DNA of 64,000 nucleotides from Hyparrhenia diplandra (Eukaryota > Streptophyta > Magnoliopsida > Poales > Poaceae). Below, piece after piece: positions 49,379 through 61,198 of the stretch; positions within the stretch are counted from its first letter, which is position 1; every line of letters begins with the position of its first letter. The notes under the pieces are model-generated. The model worked only from the letters and a program-made list of their open reading frames with translations, searched no databases and was not told the origin of the DNA. Both the position numbers and the translations under genes were made by a program. Location of the stretch: assembly GCA_015847255.1 (NCBI GenBank), contig JADLZK010013162.1, positions 124,001-188,000 on the forward strand, in the 5' to 3' direction.

Positions 49379-51449
49379 ATGGGGCAGGCGTTCCGAAAGC
49401 TGTTCGATGCCTTCTTCGGCACCAGCGAGATGAGGGTCTGCTGATCTTTTCGCCCGCGATTTTTCTTTCGCTATTTGGTTGTAGTTTCAACTAACTGCCT
49501 GTATCATTTTGTTGACTGTGGTTGTGTGCTTGCTTGTTAGGTTGTGATGCTTGGTCTGGATGCCGCTGGTAAAACTACCATCCTGTACAAGCTGCATATC
49601 GGGGAGGTTTTGTCCACTGTTCCCACGATTGGTAGGTTATCTGTTTTCAGGATTTGCTTCAGTTTTTGGTTAGTTTAATTAATATTACCAGAGCATCGGA
49701 TGTGTTTCCGAAGCAAAGAAGGTTTCTGCTGTGGGGGCGGGGTTAAAGAAATCGATGCTCGTGCTATATGGGGGTTACGATTTGCCGATTTTGCTATACA
49801 GATTTACCCAAATGATTAGCTGAGAACTCTTAGATTGAACATAGTATATTTTCTCCAGTAAAACACCTGCTGCTTTATAGGTAGCAGTCTATTAGTAACC
49901 AATCAATTCGTCTGGTAAACATGTTCTTAAGGGGTTTTATCAGGATAATTAAAAATAACGATGCTTCACTTTGCCTGCAAATTCGTGTGTGATGATATCT
50001 CTCTGATGCTACTGCTAGGTTTCAATGTCGAGAAAGTTCAATACAAGAATGTGATGTTTACTGTGTGGGATGTTGGTGGCCAAGAAAAGTTGAGGCCCTT
50101 GTGGAGGCACTACTTCAACAATACTGATGGATTGGTATGTTTTATTGCTTTTTTGAAGACCTTTATAAAATGATATTAATCTGTACTCTACTTTGTAATT
50201 GTTCTGGTTGGTTACTTATGCTTGACTCTGTGTTTATGGGGATACACTCCTGAAAGTATTTTGTAATGTAACGTTTCCCTTCACCTTCAGTGAAACATTA
50301 TTGTACATCCATTGCTGCTTTTCTTCCTCGAGATTACCATTTTTAAATTCTAGAGTTTTGTTGGGTTTATGATTATGACCAGTTATACATGGTGACTCTA
50401 TGCATGTTCGGTGTTGCAGATCTACGTAGTTGATTCGTTGGATCGAGAGAGAATTGGAAAAGCCAAAGCTGAATTTCAGGTCTGTAAATTGTCAGTCACA
50501 GCTAATAACTGAATTCAATTTCTTCAACCAAGTTAATATTGAGCAATTTTGTTGCAGGCAATAATCAATGATCCTTTGATGCTTAACAGTGTCATATTGG
50601 TATTTGCCAATAAGCAAGATATGGTGAGACATCTACACTTGACTCCTTCTAACACGAATATTCCTGAAAATGAATAGTTACTCAACCGTGCAAACACTGC
50701 TTTGATATATTATATCTGGCTGCTTGTGAAGATTTTCCTTTAGTTGTCTTTAGATATGATTGTAAATTTTAGAACATTTATTTTCATGCTGAAAACCTTT
50801 TGAACATCAATTCATATACCAAGAGGCACCTTTATTTCAGTTTTTAATGAAGAATACTATGAAGATAAATCTGCATCTCAGTATCTCACTGCAGTGGAAT
50901 CAGGCTCTGTTCTCTTAAAGTTTGGTCAGACCTTAACATATATTATCTTGTACTGTGTTGGTTTAACTACCAGTGCTCAATTTAATTTATGTCTAGATGT
51001 GATTGTGCTTCTCTGGCATCCCAATTTAGGGTGCGTGCTGCATGAGAAAAGTATACTCTGCCATGAAACATATCATTTCTTGCTGCAAGCTGCGCTTCAT
51101 TTGTTGGTCTGTTGTTAAGGAAAATATGTGAACAGTATGTCTGTATCTTGATCAGATACTGTATGTTCTTGTGCATCTGTGACATAAAGCACCCTCTGCA
51201 CTTCTACACCTATGTTAGCTGCTCCTCCCTGATGTAATTTCCTTGTTTATTTAGACAGGGGCAATGACACCAATGGAGGTGTGTGAGGGCCTTGGTCTCT
51301 ACGATTTGAAGAATCGCATCTGGCACATCCAAGGCTCTTGTGCGCTCAAAGGTGACGGCCTTTATGAGGGCTTGGACTGGCTGGCAAGCACACTGAAGGA
51401 ATTGCAAGCTTCAGGCCGCCTACCCTCTGGAGGAACATCGTTGTTCTAA
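49379..51449 (+). CDS. ADP-ribosylation factor (ARF) small GTPase, ARFB-like, six exons, intact
   Basis: Exons are 49379-49435, 49541-49631, 50019-50134, 50420-50479, 50558-50623 and 51255-51449, all with GT/AG sites and a continuous frame of about 194 residues, the usual ARF length. Gly2 of MGQAFRKLF is the N-myristoylation site expected for membrane attachment. The GTPase motifs are all present: P-loop GLDAAGKT, switch I with VPTIGFNVE, switch II WDVGGQEKLRPLW, NKQD, and a final CAL motif (GSCALKGDGLYEGLDWL). ARFs recruit coat proteins and effectors on Golgi, plasma membrane or endosomal membranes when GTP-bound. The tail ASGRLPSGGTSLF is longer than in ARF1-type proteins and suits the ARFB class as I recall it. 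This gene shows none of the small indels seen in its neighbours. Confidence 0.93.
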
Positions 51450-52432
51450 GAAGCAAGTCTGTCTGCCTGTAAGATTCTTAGGCTGATACTAGTAATAATG
51501 GATCAAGAGTTTTTTTTTGTACTAATCCCTGGGGATTTCTTGTCAGCGATCTAACCTGTGATGTAGACCTTGTAATTTTTTTTTATTTTATTTTTTTAGT
51601 CTCAAATTTTTTTTTTTTTTTTGAAAAGAATAGACCTTGTAAATTTCGTTGCTAGAGTTAATACAAATCTAACCGGCGGATGCATTTGTGACATATATGA
51701 GAATTGAGGAGTCAACTTCTACATTCTACTATTGTAAGCATTTCAGTAAATTGAAGTTGGCAAACACAATTTATCTCAACAAGTTGGTGCCATTATATCT
51801 ATCTGATGGCCATTCATCAGGATTGAGTTTATTAAACAATGACTGAATGTGGTTAATTTTATTTGGTGCGTGTGCCCAATATGTTTGTATGAATCGAGAA
51901 CGGCCAACGTAGGCCATTAGTTCTCTTCCAGAACACATGTGATGTGTATTTATTGTCTATTGGGTATTTTGTTTGGTGCAGTGCCTAATTTTTTCTATGA
52001 ATAATCAAGGTCGAGAACAGCCAACGTAGGCTGTACCTGTACCATTTCCTTTTCTCAAAAGAATCTTCAATCATATGTGTAGTCAATATAAAAATAAATG
52101 ACGATAAAAATATCTTGAAAAACCAAGCCGTGAGGCTAGGAGGACAGGTAGAGATGAAGAGGAAAGAACCGTGACAGGTGACGCTGACGAGCGTTGCAAC
52201 AGCCAGCAGGAGCAAAGCAGCAAGCAAACGCCACTCGCCGTGTGCCCCGTGAGGCCGTGACCCAGCCCCTGCCGCAGCCACACAAACCGACCGCCCCCCT
52301 CCCGTGCTCTCGCGGCCTCCATTCCTCGTCGCCACTCGCGCGCCGTGCCGTGTGAGTGACCCTCGTCGCGACGCGACTCGCTAGGATGAGATAGAAGCGG
52401 CGGGACCGGCCCCCACCCCCCGGCTCGCTCGC
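51450..52432. other. ARF 3' UTR, spacer and RSH1 promoter side
   Basis: The 3' UTR of the ARF gene is followed by T-rich sequence (51570-51625). GTGTATTTATTGTCTATTGGG-type spacer leads into GC-rich DNA from 52180. Repeated phrases (GAGAACGGCCAACGTAGGCC near 51896 and GAGAACAGCCAACGTAGGCT near 52014) indicate a local duplication. No other gene. Confidence 0.4.
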
Positions 52433-55400
52433 ATGACGCAATCGCCGGCGTCCACTGCAGTCTGCGACTCTGGGAAGATGCTGGGCCGCCGCCTCGCGCT
52501 GCTCCCGGCGGCGACCGTCGCGCGCGGGGGCGCGGCTACGCGGGCGCGGATGACGGTGGGGTGCGTGCTGGTTGACCACGTGGCGCCGCGGCTCGCGGTG
52601 GCCTCGGCCGCGCTCGTGGGTGCCCGGGGAGGTGATCGCGGCGGCTGCGGCCGCGGGCGCGGGGGAAGCGGCGCGGCGCACGGCGCCGTGGCGTCGACGC
52701 TGGCGCAGGTCGCGGTCACGGCCGTGGCGATTGCATCGGGGGCGTGCCTCTCAACCAAGGTCGACTTCCTCTGGCCTCGCATCGAGCAGTTGCCAGGTAA
52801 CAGAGGCGCAATTGTGTAGATTTATTTATGGTCACTTGGCCGTATGGGCTGCATAATTAAGCTATGTATAAGAACGTTTCATTAAGCGTTCATTTGTTGA
52901 AACAGTTGCCACTGTAAGCAGAGCAGTTATGTTCAATGACATGTGCGCACAGTTCTTTTGGAATGAAGTGAACATACAACTATGCTTTAGCGTGGACCAT
53001 GCCATTGCCTCTTAGCTGATTTCAATAGTTGTCTTATTTCATCAAAAGGCATTTTGTTCAATATGAGAATGTCAGGTGCTTATGCTATCTCACTGGATGT
53101 ATTTTGTGCTATATAGTTTGACGTAGTAAAGAAATAATCTACTTTGGCCCCTGGCTTTGTAGGGTTTGTTTCTTGGGCAAAACGGAACGTTCTTAGTTAG
53201 AATTATTGATGCAATTAGCCGATAAGAATTTTATGACTACAGGATCTTCACCTCGTCAATGTGTATTCATTCTGATCATCAATGTTTGTATTCATTCTGA
53301 TTATTATCTCATATTTGTATTATGCGCCTTCGGCAGATACTCTCATATTTGAAGGAGTGGAGGTGACAGGATACCAGATATTTGAGGATCCAAAGGTGCA
53401 GAAAGCAATAGAATTTGCTAGTACAGCCCACCTTGGGCAATTCAGGAGAACAGGAGATCCATATGTTACACACTGCATACATACTGGAAAAATTTTAGCT
53501 GCCTTGGTTCCATCAACTGGAGAAAGAGTATTTCCTTCTCTTCTGTCTTCCGAGAATGTGCACCTTCATTTCTTTTTTTCTTCACAAGCTTAATTCATGA
53601 GTGTTTTTCTTCTTTCTTCCCGTATAGGCCGTTAACACAGTTGTGGCTGGCATTCTTCACGATGTTGTTTGTGATACATCAGAGAGCTTGAAGAGCATAG
53701 AAGAGCAGTTTGGGGATGATGTTGCTAGCTTGGTATCTGGTGTATCAAAATTAAGCTACATAAACCAGGTGATGTATACCCTGATATGGATTGAGACTCG
53801 ATGCAAATTTCCATCTCTTTTATCCATTATCGTGAAGCATGCTAAACTATCCATTATGCACCTCATACATAGCAATTTTTTTACTTATTGTTTAACTTAG
53901 CTCTTCTAATATTGATCTGTCCAAAAAAAATATTAGTGCATTGTATCGCATTAATCTTCTTCTTCTTTTTTTTTTTTTTTTTTTGAACGAGAACTGTGGG
54001 GCAGCTAACAGAGATTAAATTAAAGAGGACAGAGTTTACATTGCAGTAATCTTTATAAATGTCATTGTGGCAACCAACATATTGAACCAAAGAACCAATC
54101 AATTCCTGTACCTATTTCTTGTTTACCCCACCTTGATTGCTCAGACATCTGATCAATGTAATCCAATCTGCTGACCCACCACCACACTCATTGGACGAAA
54201 CTACAGTTTTCAGTAGCTTTTAATATGTGTTTTTAGACACCGCCTACAATAAAAACAAGACCTATTAGATTAAATCCAAGTTTCTTTGTTTGACATTGGA
54301 GGAAGCAGTTTACTTTCCCTCAGGAACTATTGCTATTGTTCATTACTACTTTTTGTGCACTGCAGCTACTTCGCAGGCATCGACAAAAAATACTGGTGGG
54401 AGCACTCTTACTTCAGAAGAAGTATGTTCCCTTCCACTAGCCTAGCAGCCTTTACTGCATGGTGATGAGACTATATTGAACAATTCCAGTGCTATTCTTA
54501 TGTAGACTGTCAATCATCAGTCTTTTTGCATGATTTTGCTTGTTAATGCATGAGTTCACTTCAAACAATATATCAGCATGCTTCTGAAAAACAGCTACCA
54601 GATTCTAGAAAAGTATATAATACTGCCTTTTGAAAGCCCTGGTTTGATTATCCTCTTGTTGTCAGTCAGGCAAACAATCAACGTGTTATGTTATTGGGGA
54701 TGGTTGATGATCCTCGTGTGGTGCTCATCAAGCTGGCAGATCGCTTGCACAATATGCGGACAATGTATGCAACTCTAGGCCTTTCATCGCTGTTTAGCAT
54801 GTCCTGCTTATTACTTGTTTCCTAAATGTGAAATCACCTTTGTTATCTGAAGTATTTTAGGGATTCAGTTCTTCTTATTGATATTCTCTTTGTTCATCAT
54901 GTTCCCTTTCCATGTTATGTTCTGTCATCAGTTTCTAATATTTTCTTCAGAAAATGGCAAGAAGGAAGGGTCACGGAGAATGAACATTAAAATGCAGTTG
55001 GGATCTATATTTGATAAACACATTAGTTTTCAAGTAGAAAAGAAGGAAGGGTTAATTTTGATAATTGGATGCCTGTTTTTGTATTATCTGCCTCTCCTCA
55101 ACATTTTCATTTTATCTGCTTCTATTTATGCAAAGGAATTGATGCAGAAAATTCATTATTCATTAATCTGTACTCCATGAACATTTCCGTCGGCTCTAGT
55201 CTAGGCATTAGGTTTCTAGACTACCTTATTGTGCTTCATACCCATTGCAAAAGTTTTACTGTGTTCCCCTTATCAAATCCACAGCAATGCATTTTGAATC
55301 ATTTCAGCATATCAGCGTCATAAGATAGTTCAAATGATTTCAACATTCCTACTCTTGACTTACTATGCTTTCAAATAGCTGTTGGATTCCATAAATTTTG

Positions 55401-58400
55401 ATCCTTGTGGAGAACTTTATTGCAGTTATGCTCTTCCTGTTCCTAAAGCTGAAGCTGTTGCTCAAGAGACATTGGCTGTCTGGTGCTCACTTGCTTCTCG
55501 ATTGGGGAGTCTGGGCTTTGAAAGCTGAGCTGGAAGATTTATGCTTTGCTGTCCTTCAGGTATTAGTTTTATTCAACGTATTTGTTAACTGTGAAACGTT
55601 TACTTTATGCCATAGAATTTCCAAGGTTTAGCTGGCATCTAGATGCTTTGAATTTTTTTTCAAAAGAAATAATTTCATTGTCAAAATATTTTTTACTAAT
55701 AAATGGGTAAATTCATGTAAAGCATACAAACCTATGGTGATCTTTAGGGCCGTACCTACAAATTGGAGGCCCTGACATGAAGCAATAAGGGCCCTGAATT
55801 TTGAAATAATAGCAGAACACAAGCATACAAAATTTGCTAGTCACTAGTTTGCTGTACAATAATGCACAATTTATTTGCGGCAACTGGCCAATTGGGGATG
55901 GCTGGATGAGGACTAGTTTCCATCGATGGAACCATTGGTGTTGGCATTGGCGGCTGGTGGCACAGCGCAGGTAATCAGAATCTTGGTGACAGCACTGGTG
56001 GCTCTAGCGCGGTCCAAGGGTGGGAGAAGCAGAAGCGAAAATCAAAGAAAAAATAAAACATCACCTTACCTGACGCCTACTCGCATACATGTTGTCGTTG
56101 TTGATCCAATATCCAAGTGCATGCCTGAAAGTGGAGGCTGGTGGGCGCCTGAGCCTTAGTTAGTGGGGTTTGAGCCTTTCATGCTCTATTGTGTGCAACT
56201 AACATTTTTTCTACTAACTATTAAACCTTGTTAATTAGTAATTGATGTAAATCTGAGGGGCACTAATTTTTGGAGGCCCTGAACAATCACACATGTTGTA
56301 CGCCCTAATATATGACCCTGATGATTTTCTACATTTTCACTTCTTTTCTTGGGTCTTATACTCTCAGTTTTGTAGCTGCAATGATTTGGCATTTACCCTT
56401 TATTTTAAATCAGCTTGCTTTTGAAATCTATTTTTTCTGTATCTATCTGTATATATTTTTTTATTATTAATACCTCTGTGTCTCTGCAGCCTCAAATCTT
56501 CAAGAAAATACGATCTGAACTTACTTTAATGTGGAGTCGTGCTGGAAAATCTAAAAATATGAGAAGATCATCATTTCGAAACCAATTGCTTGCCTCAATG
56601 AAAGATGGGCATGTGACGTCCATCAATGATTTGTTTAGTTCGTGCAACCAAGAAAAACCCAATATGAAGGTGAGTACATTGTAAAATTGCAAATGTGATT
56701 CTTGCACACTCTTTTGCTCTCACTTGATCAACATTGACATCTGTTAGCATTCTCGTTTTGTACTTCTTTATGGCATATTCGTTTTTTTTTTTCATTTTTC
56801 TTCCATATGACAGCCATTACCTCATATGAACATAGGTTTGAATAGAAATCAATGCATCATTTTTTACATTTGTTGCCACCTTTTCTATGTGCAGGACTTA
56901 TTGCAGGCAGTTTTGCCATTTGACATCTTTTTGGATAGGAAGAGGCGTTCATACTTCCTTAGCAATCTCAATAGTAATTCTGGAGAATCTGTACCAAATC
57001 CTAAGATAGTTGACGATGCTGCTGTTGCATTGGCATCTTTAGCATCTTGTGAGGAAGAACTTGAGCGAGAATTACTCATATCAACATCGTAAGCTTTTCT
57101 TTCTAATTTCCAGAATGCTTAAATCTGTCCGTCGTTGTGTTAATTGTTTTTTTTCTTTCAGGGATCAACATGAGTTGCCCCCTACTGCTTATATGTATTA
57201 AAAATAAATAAAAAATATAGTAAAGTAAAGTACAAAAGCAGAGTTTAAGAAATGTAAAAGAGAAATAAAAATAAAATAAAATAAAATAAGGTCACAAAAG
57301 GGCTTGTAGCCATTTTCCAATTAGAGGGAAGTACTTCTTTGCTATATGCATACGCATCGCAAAGTTGTTCCTAAAGAACAGATTGCAGGTTATTATTGAG
57401 GGAGCAACACTGTTGAGGATGAAACATTTTTTTGCGGTCCAAGTCGACCAACTCATTAAAATGATAATTTTTCATGAATAAGGGAACCCCTAGCTGACTC
57501 GTTGTGTTAGTGGTGAAAACTACAAATTGTGGTAGTTTTAATATTTGTATTATGTAATTTCTTGTTCAGGTACATACCTGGGATGGAAGTGACTTTGTCG
57601 AGTAGACTCAAGAGCTTGTACAGTATCTACTGCAAGGTACTACTACTTATATACTGCAAAATATATGTGTTCTTTTTAAGCACATGTCTCATCCATGATG
57701 GACTTAATTTAAGAAGTTGTGTCATGGACATACTTTAAATGGCCCTAAACCCAAGCTGCCTGACCGTGCCGATGCCTGACAGTCGCACACAAGGGCAGGG
57801 GCTAAAAACGGGGGTAGGGATTCTGGTCTCTGGAAATAGATAGCAACTCAAACCAATCTATTTCTAACAGAACTAAGCCACTTTGGCCCTGGAATGAAAA
57901 GTACTGGAACAGGACTGCACATGAACATTTATGCACCGGCCCTAGGGAGGTCTGGTGCTGCTCCTTGGACCCTAATGGGCTGGATGTGATTATGTGACAT
58001 TATGCTGGATTTTTTAGTCTAACCATTTTTTTTGCTTTTGTGCAGCATTCTTTTTAGTCTTAACACATTCTATCTCCACAGATGAAAAGAAAAGATAAAG
58101 GACTTAGGCAAGTGTATGATGCTCGTGCATTGAGGGTGATTGTCGGAGACAAAAATGGTGCTATGCATGGACCGGCTGTCCGGAGTTGTTACAGTATCCT
58201 TGATATAGTACACAGGTGACAAAAGGGATCTATTGCTGGAATTACTCATATCAATAAAGACTACAGATACTAATGTGCTACTCAATAAAAAGAACTATTT
58301 TAAGACATTGGACATGGATGAACTTATGTTATATTGCCTATGAAGGGTCTTACCATGTTTGTATTGTGAAGTTGTGGATAATTTGATATCTGTGTTTATG

Positions 58401-61198
58401 TTTTATTTTTGAGTCCACAATTCACTACACAACACTTATTTCAGTTTTAAACTTTTTTTACTTATTTATTTCTGAACTTTGTAAATTTTCTGCTCCACCT
58501 GCAGGCTATGGACTCCAATTGATGGGGAGTTTGATGACTACATTATCAATCCTAAGGGTAGCGGTTACCAGTAAGAATCGTCTAAACATAACGTCCATTG
58601 TTAGGCAGTACCCTCTGCAGCCAATAGCCACTAGCCCAGTATTACATGCTAGCCAGGATGAAATTTTCAAAATGTTAAAATTCTGAGTTTTGGAATAGCA
58701 ACCCAGCCTTAATATTATATATACCAGTTCTATGATGAACTGGCAAGAGTTGAATTGATTTTCTTGTAAAATTAATTCCTCCGATTTTAAATATAGGCCC
58801 ATCTATGTTTGTCCTAACTCCTAAGTCAATCTTGAATTTTGATGATCAATGCCTAAAATTATATATAGATTAGCAATACAAGGTTAGCATTAAACACAAA
58901 AAAATACTTTCAAATATAATTACTGTAATTTAGGATAATATATTATTTTTTATAGATATTGGTAGTCAAAGTTACAAACATTTGACTTAGTTTATATTTG
59001 TGAGAGGAAATAGTAGACTGTTGAGTTCGTAGTCTGCTTTCCCTTCTTTGCTTATTAGTTTGCTGTCGTTTTCCTTTTGTAGTCACTCCACACAGCAGTT
59101 CAGGCATCTGATAGCTCACCACTGGAGGTCCAGATTAGAACCCAGGTAAATAATTTTCTGCCCTTAATTGAATGAATTCTGATAGGTCATGTTGATGCTG
59201 ATGGAGATCTATTCACAGCGAATGCATGAGTATGCAGAACATGGACTTGCTGCTCATTGGCTGTATAAGGAGAGCAAAGTTGAATACAGAAGTAGCATGA
59301 GTAAGAGAATAAGCCAAAGTACATCATATTCATCTAGTTCTTCAGAAGATGAAAGTTCTATACAGGATGATATCCCATCAAAGTACAGTTCAATGAAAGT
59401 GGGGCATCCAGTACTAAGAATTGAAGGTAGTGACTTACTAGCAGCTGTCATAGTCAGGTATAGCTCCATTCAGAAATAGAAACTGTTATTTGTTCTGGAA
59501 GACCAATATTTCAACTGAATATGTTTAAATCAATCTGCAGTATAGATAAAGGAGGAAAGGAATTGATTGTTGCTGTAAGTTTTAGTCTGGAAGCTTCTGA
59601 AGCTGTAGCTGAGCTAAGGTCATCTTTTCAGTTGAGCGTTGGGAAGCCTATGCTAGGCTTCATAAAAAGGTCAATGTGATAGCAATTTTACCCTTAATAA
59701 TGGTGTTATTGTGATAAATCACTTACTTTCAGTCTCAATGGTAATACTGACTCTTATTTCAGGTTTCTGAAAAGTGGTGGTGTGCACCTGGACATGGTGA
59801 CTGGTCAACAAATCTGGAGAGATACACACTATGCCAGGATGGAATATTTCATAAGGTCTGTACTAAAACAATTTTAGCTCCTTATCACTTGTTTCTTCTT
59901 CTCAGCCTTTTGTTCTGTTTTAGATTATCTGAGCATGCCGGACTGATCTTGCATGCACATTTAGAATCATTGCACAGACTGAAAATGTTAGAGATACAAG
60001 TGACTGCTGGTGTCCTAAACTCCTATTACTAGATGAATTCACCGCGTTGCTGCGGGTATGCAAAAATAATTTTAATCTAGCTAAGAGCAATGTAAAAGTA
60101 ATTTCAGTAATGAGCTAAATAAAAAGCGTCATGATACTATTAGATCTTCAACTTCATGAAAGAAAACATGGGTCACTAACCAGTGAAGGATAATATTTGA
60201 AACTTAATGTACAGCACAAAAATTCTCGGCAAGAATAGATTTGGTATGAGAAAGTACTAACCTCTTTGGATCATTAATTGAAAGTGTTAGTGGGACGTTA
60301 GTGGGGCTGCTTAGGTGGCATGCTTGCATGTTTGAAGGTGTTAGTGGGGCATTAGTGGGGATGCTTAGGTGGCATGCTTGCATGTCGAGAGAACTCCTTA
60401 GTGGGGTTCTCTATATAGGTGTAGTAGATGTGATTTATGTCATTTTTTTAAAAAAATAAAATAAATGATTTATGTCATGGGCTTGATTATATTTTGTTTG
60501 TCTATGATGTCTTGTTTCAGCAAGACCAATTTGGGAGACTTTTACCTACATTTCTTCAAATAATTGATTTGACGGAAGAGGAAGAGGCAGAGTATTGGAT
60601 GGTTGTATCTGCCATATTTGAGGGCAAAGAAACTTGCAGTCTACCATCTGAATCGAGTTATGCTGATAAATCATCATCTGAACCTCCAAGTTCTACTCCA
60701 TTAAGTGATCCTATCAACAATAAGGTTAGCATACTATGGCCATCTATGAGAAAGGAAAGATTGTTTTCAATCATTTTGTAGCTGTTGTTCTTGCACAATT
60801 CAGCGTCTACATCCACTTCTCTGTCATCTCTCTTCTTTCTCGTGGAATTGTGAGGTATCCCGAAAGAAGAAAATAACATGAATCCTCATTGTTTCCACAA
60901 TGTGCCCCCGTAGGTGCATTTGCTCAGAACCATGCTTCAATGGGAGGAGCAAGTTCGCCGTGGCGCATCTTTAGCAGGGAAAAGTCTCGGTGTAAATGCC
61001 TGCACAAAACCAATCCTGCGTGAGGTGGCCATAATATTCTGGCCTAATGGCAAGATTATGAGAATGAGCACTGGCAGCACAGCTGCTGACGCTGCTAGAA
61101 GAATGGGCGTTGAAGGGAAGCTGCTTTGGGTTAATGGCCAAGTAGTGCTGCCCCAAACAGAGCTCAAGGATGGGGATATAGTTGAAGTGAGGGTATAG
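52433..61198 (+). CDS. RSH1: Chloroplast RelA/SpoT homologue RSH1 ((p)ppGpp metabolism), 17 exons, several single-base frame breaks
   Basis: RSH proteins make or hydrolyse (p)ppGpp in plastids. Exons: 52433-52796, 53337-53527, 53628-53768, 54366-54421, 54670-54764, 55426-55559, 56490-56669, 56895-57088, 57570-57636, 58082-58215, 58505-58570, 59093-59145, 59219-59457, 59541-59669, 59763-59855, 60521-60724, 60914-61198. An Ala/Arg-rich N-terminus suits a transit peptide. The HD hydrolase domain includes FRRTGDPYVTHCIHTGKIL, GILHDVVCDT and LIKLADRLHNMRT. The synthetase-like domain includes SSRLKSLYSIY, DARALRVIVGD, FDDYIINPKGSGYQ and RMHEYAEHGLAAHWLYKES. A TGS-like end, FWPNGKIMRMSTGSTAADAA to DGDIVEVRV, closes it. 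The Gly expected before RLKSLYSIY is Ser, as reported for Arabidopsis RSH1, so synthesis is probably lost. Frame breaks: about 52626 and 52662 (mutually compensating), A6 at 54385-54390, G4 near 55503, the acceptor at 59092, and near 59635. Confidence 0.88.
55747..56305. mobile_element. Small DNA transposon in RSH1 intron 6
   Basis: Left end GGGCCGTACCTACAAATTGG and right end ACATGTTGTACGCCC are inverted with mismatches. Each is joined to a GGAGGCCCTGA block a few bases in. TTA precedes (55744-55746) and TAA follows (56306-56308). It has no transposase and lies wholly within the intron. Confidence 0.5.
58770..59010. repeat. Decayed Stowaway-like sequence in RSH1 intron 11
   Basis: Starts with TTCCTCCGATTTTAAATATAGG and ends GTTTATATTTGTGAGAGGAAATAGTA, a weak inverted pair of the CTCCCTCC type. 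AT-rich interior. The ends are eroded and the call is tentative. Confidence 0.4.
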
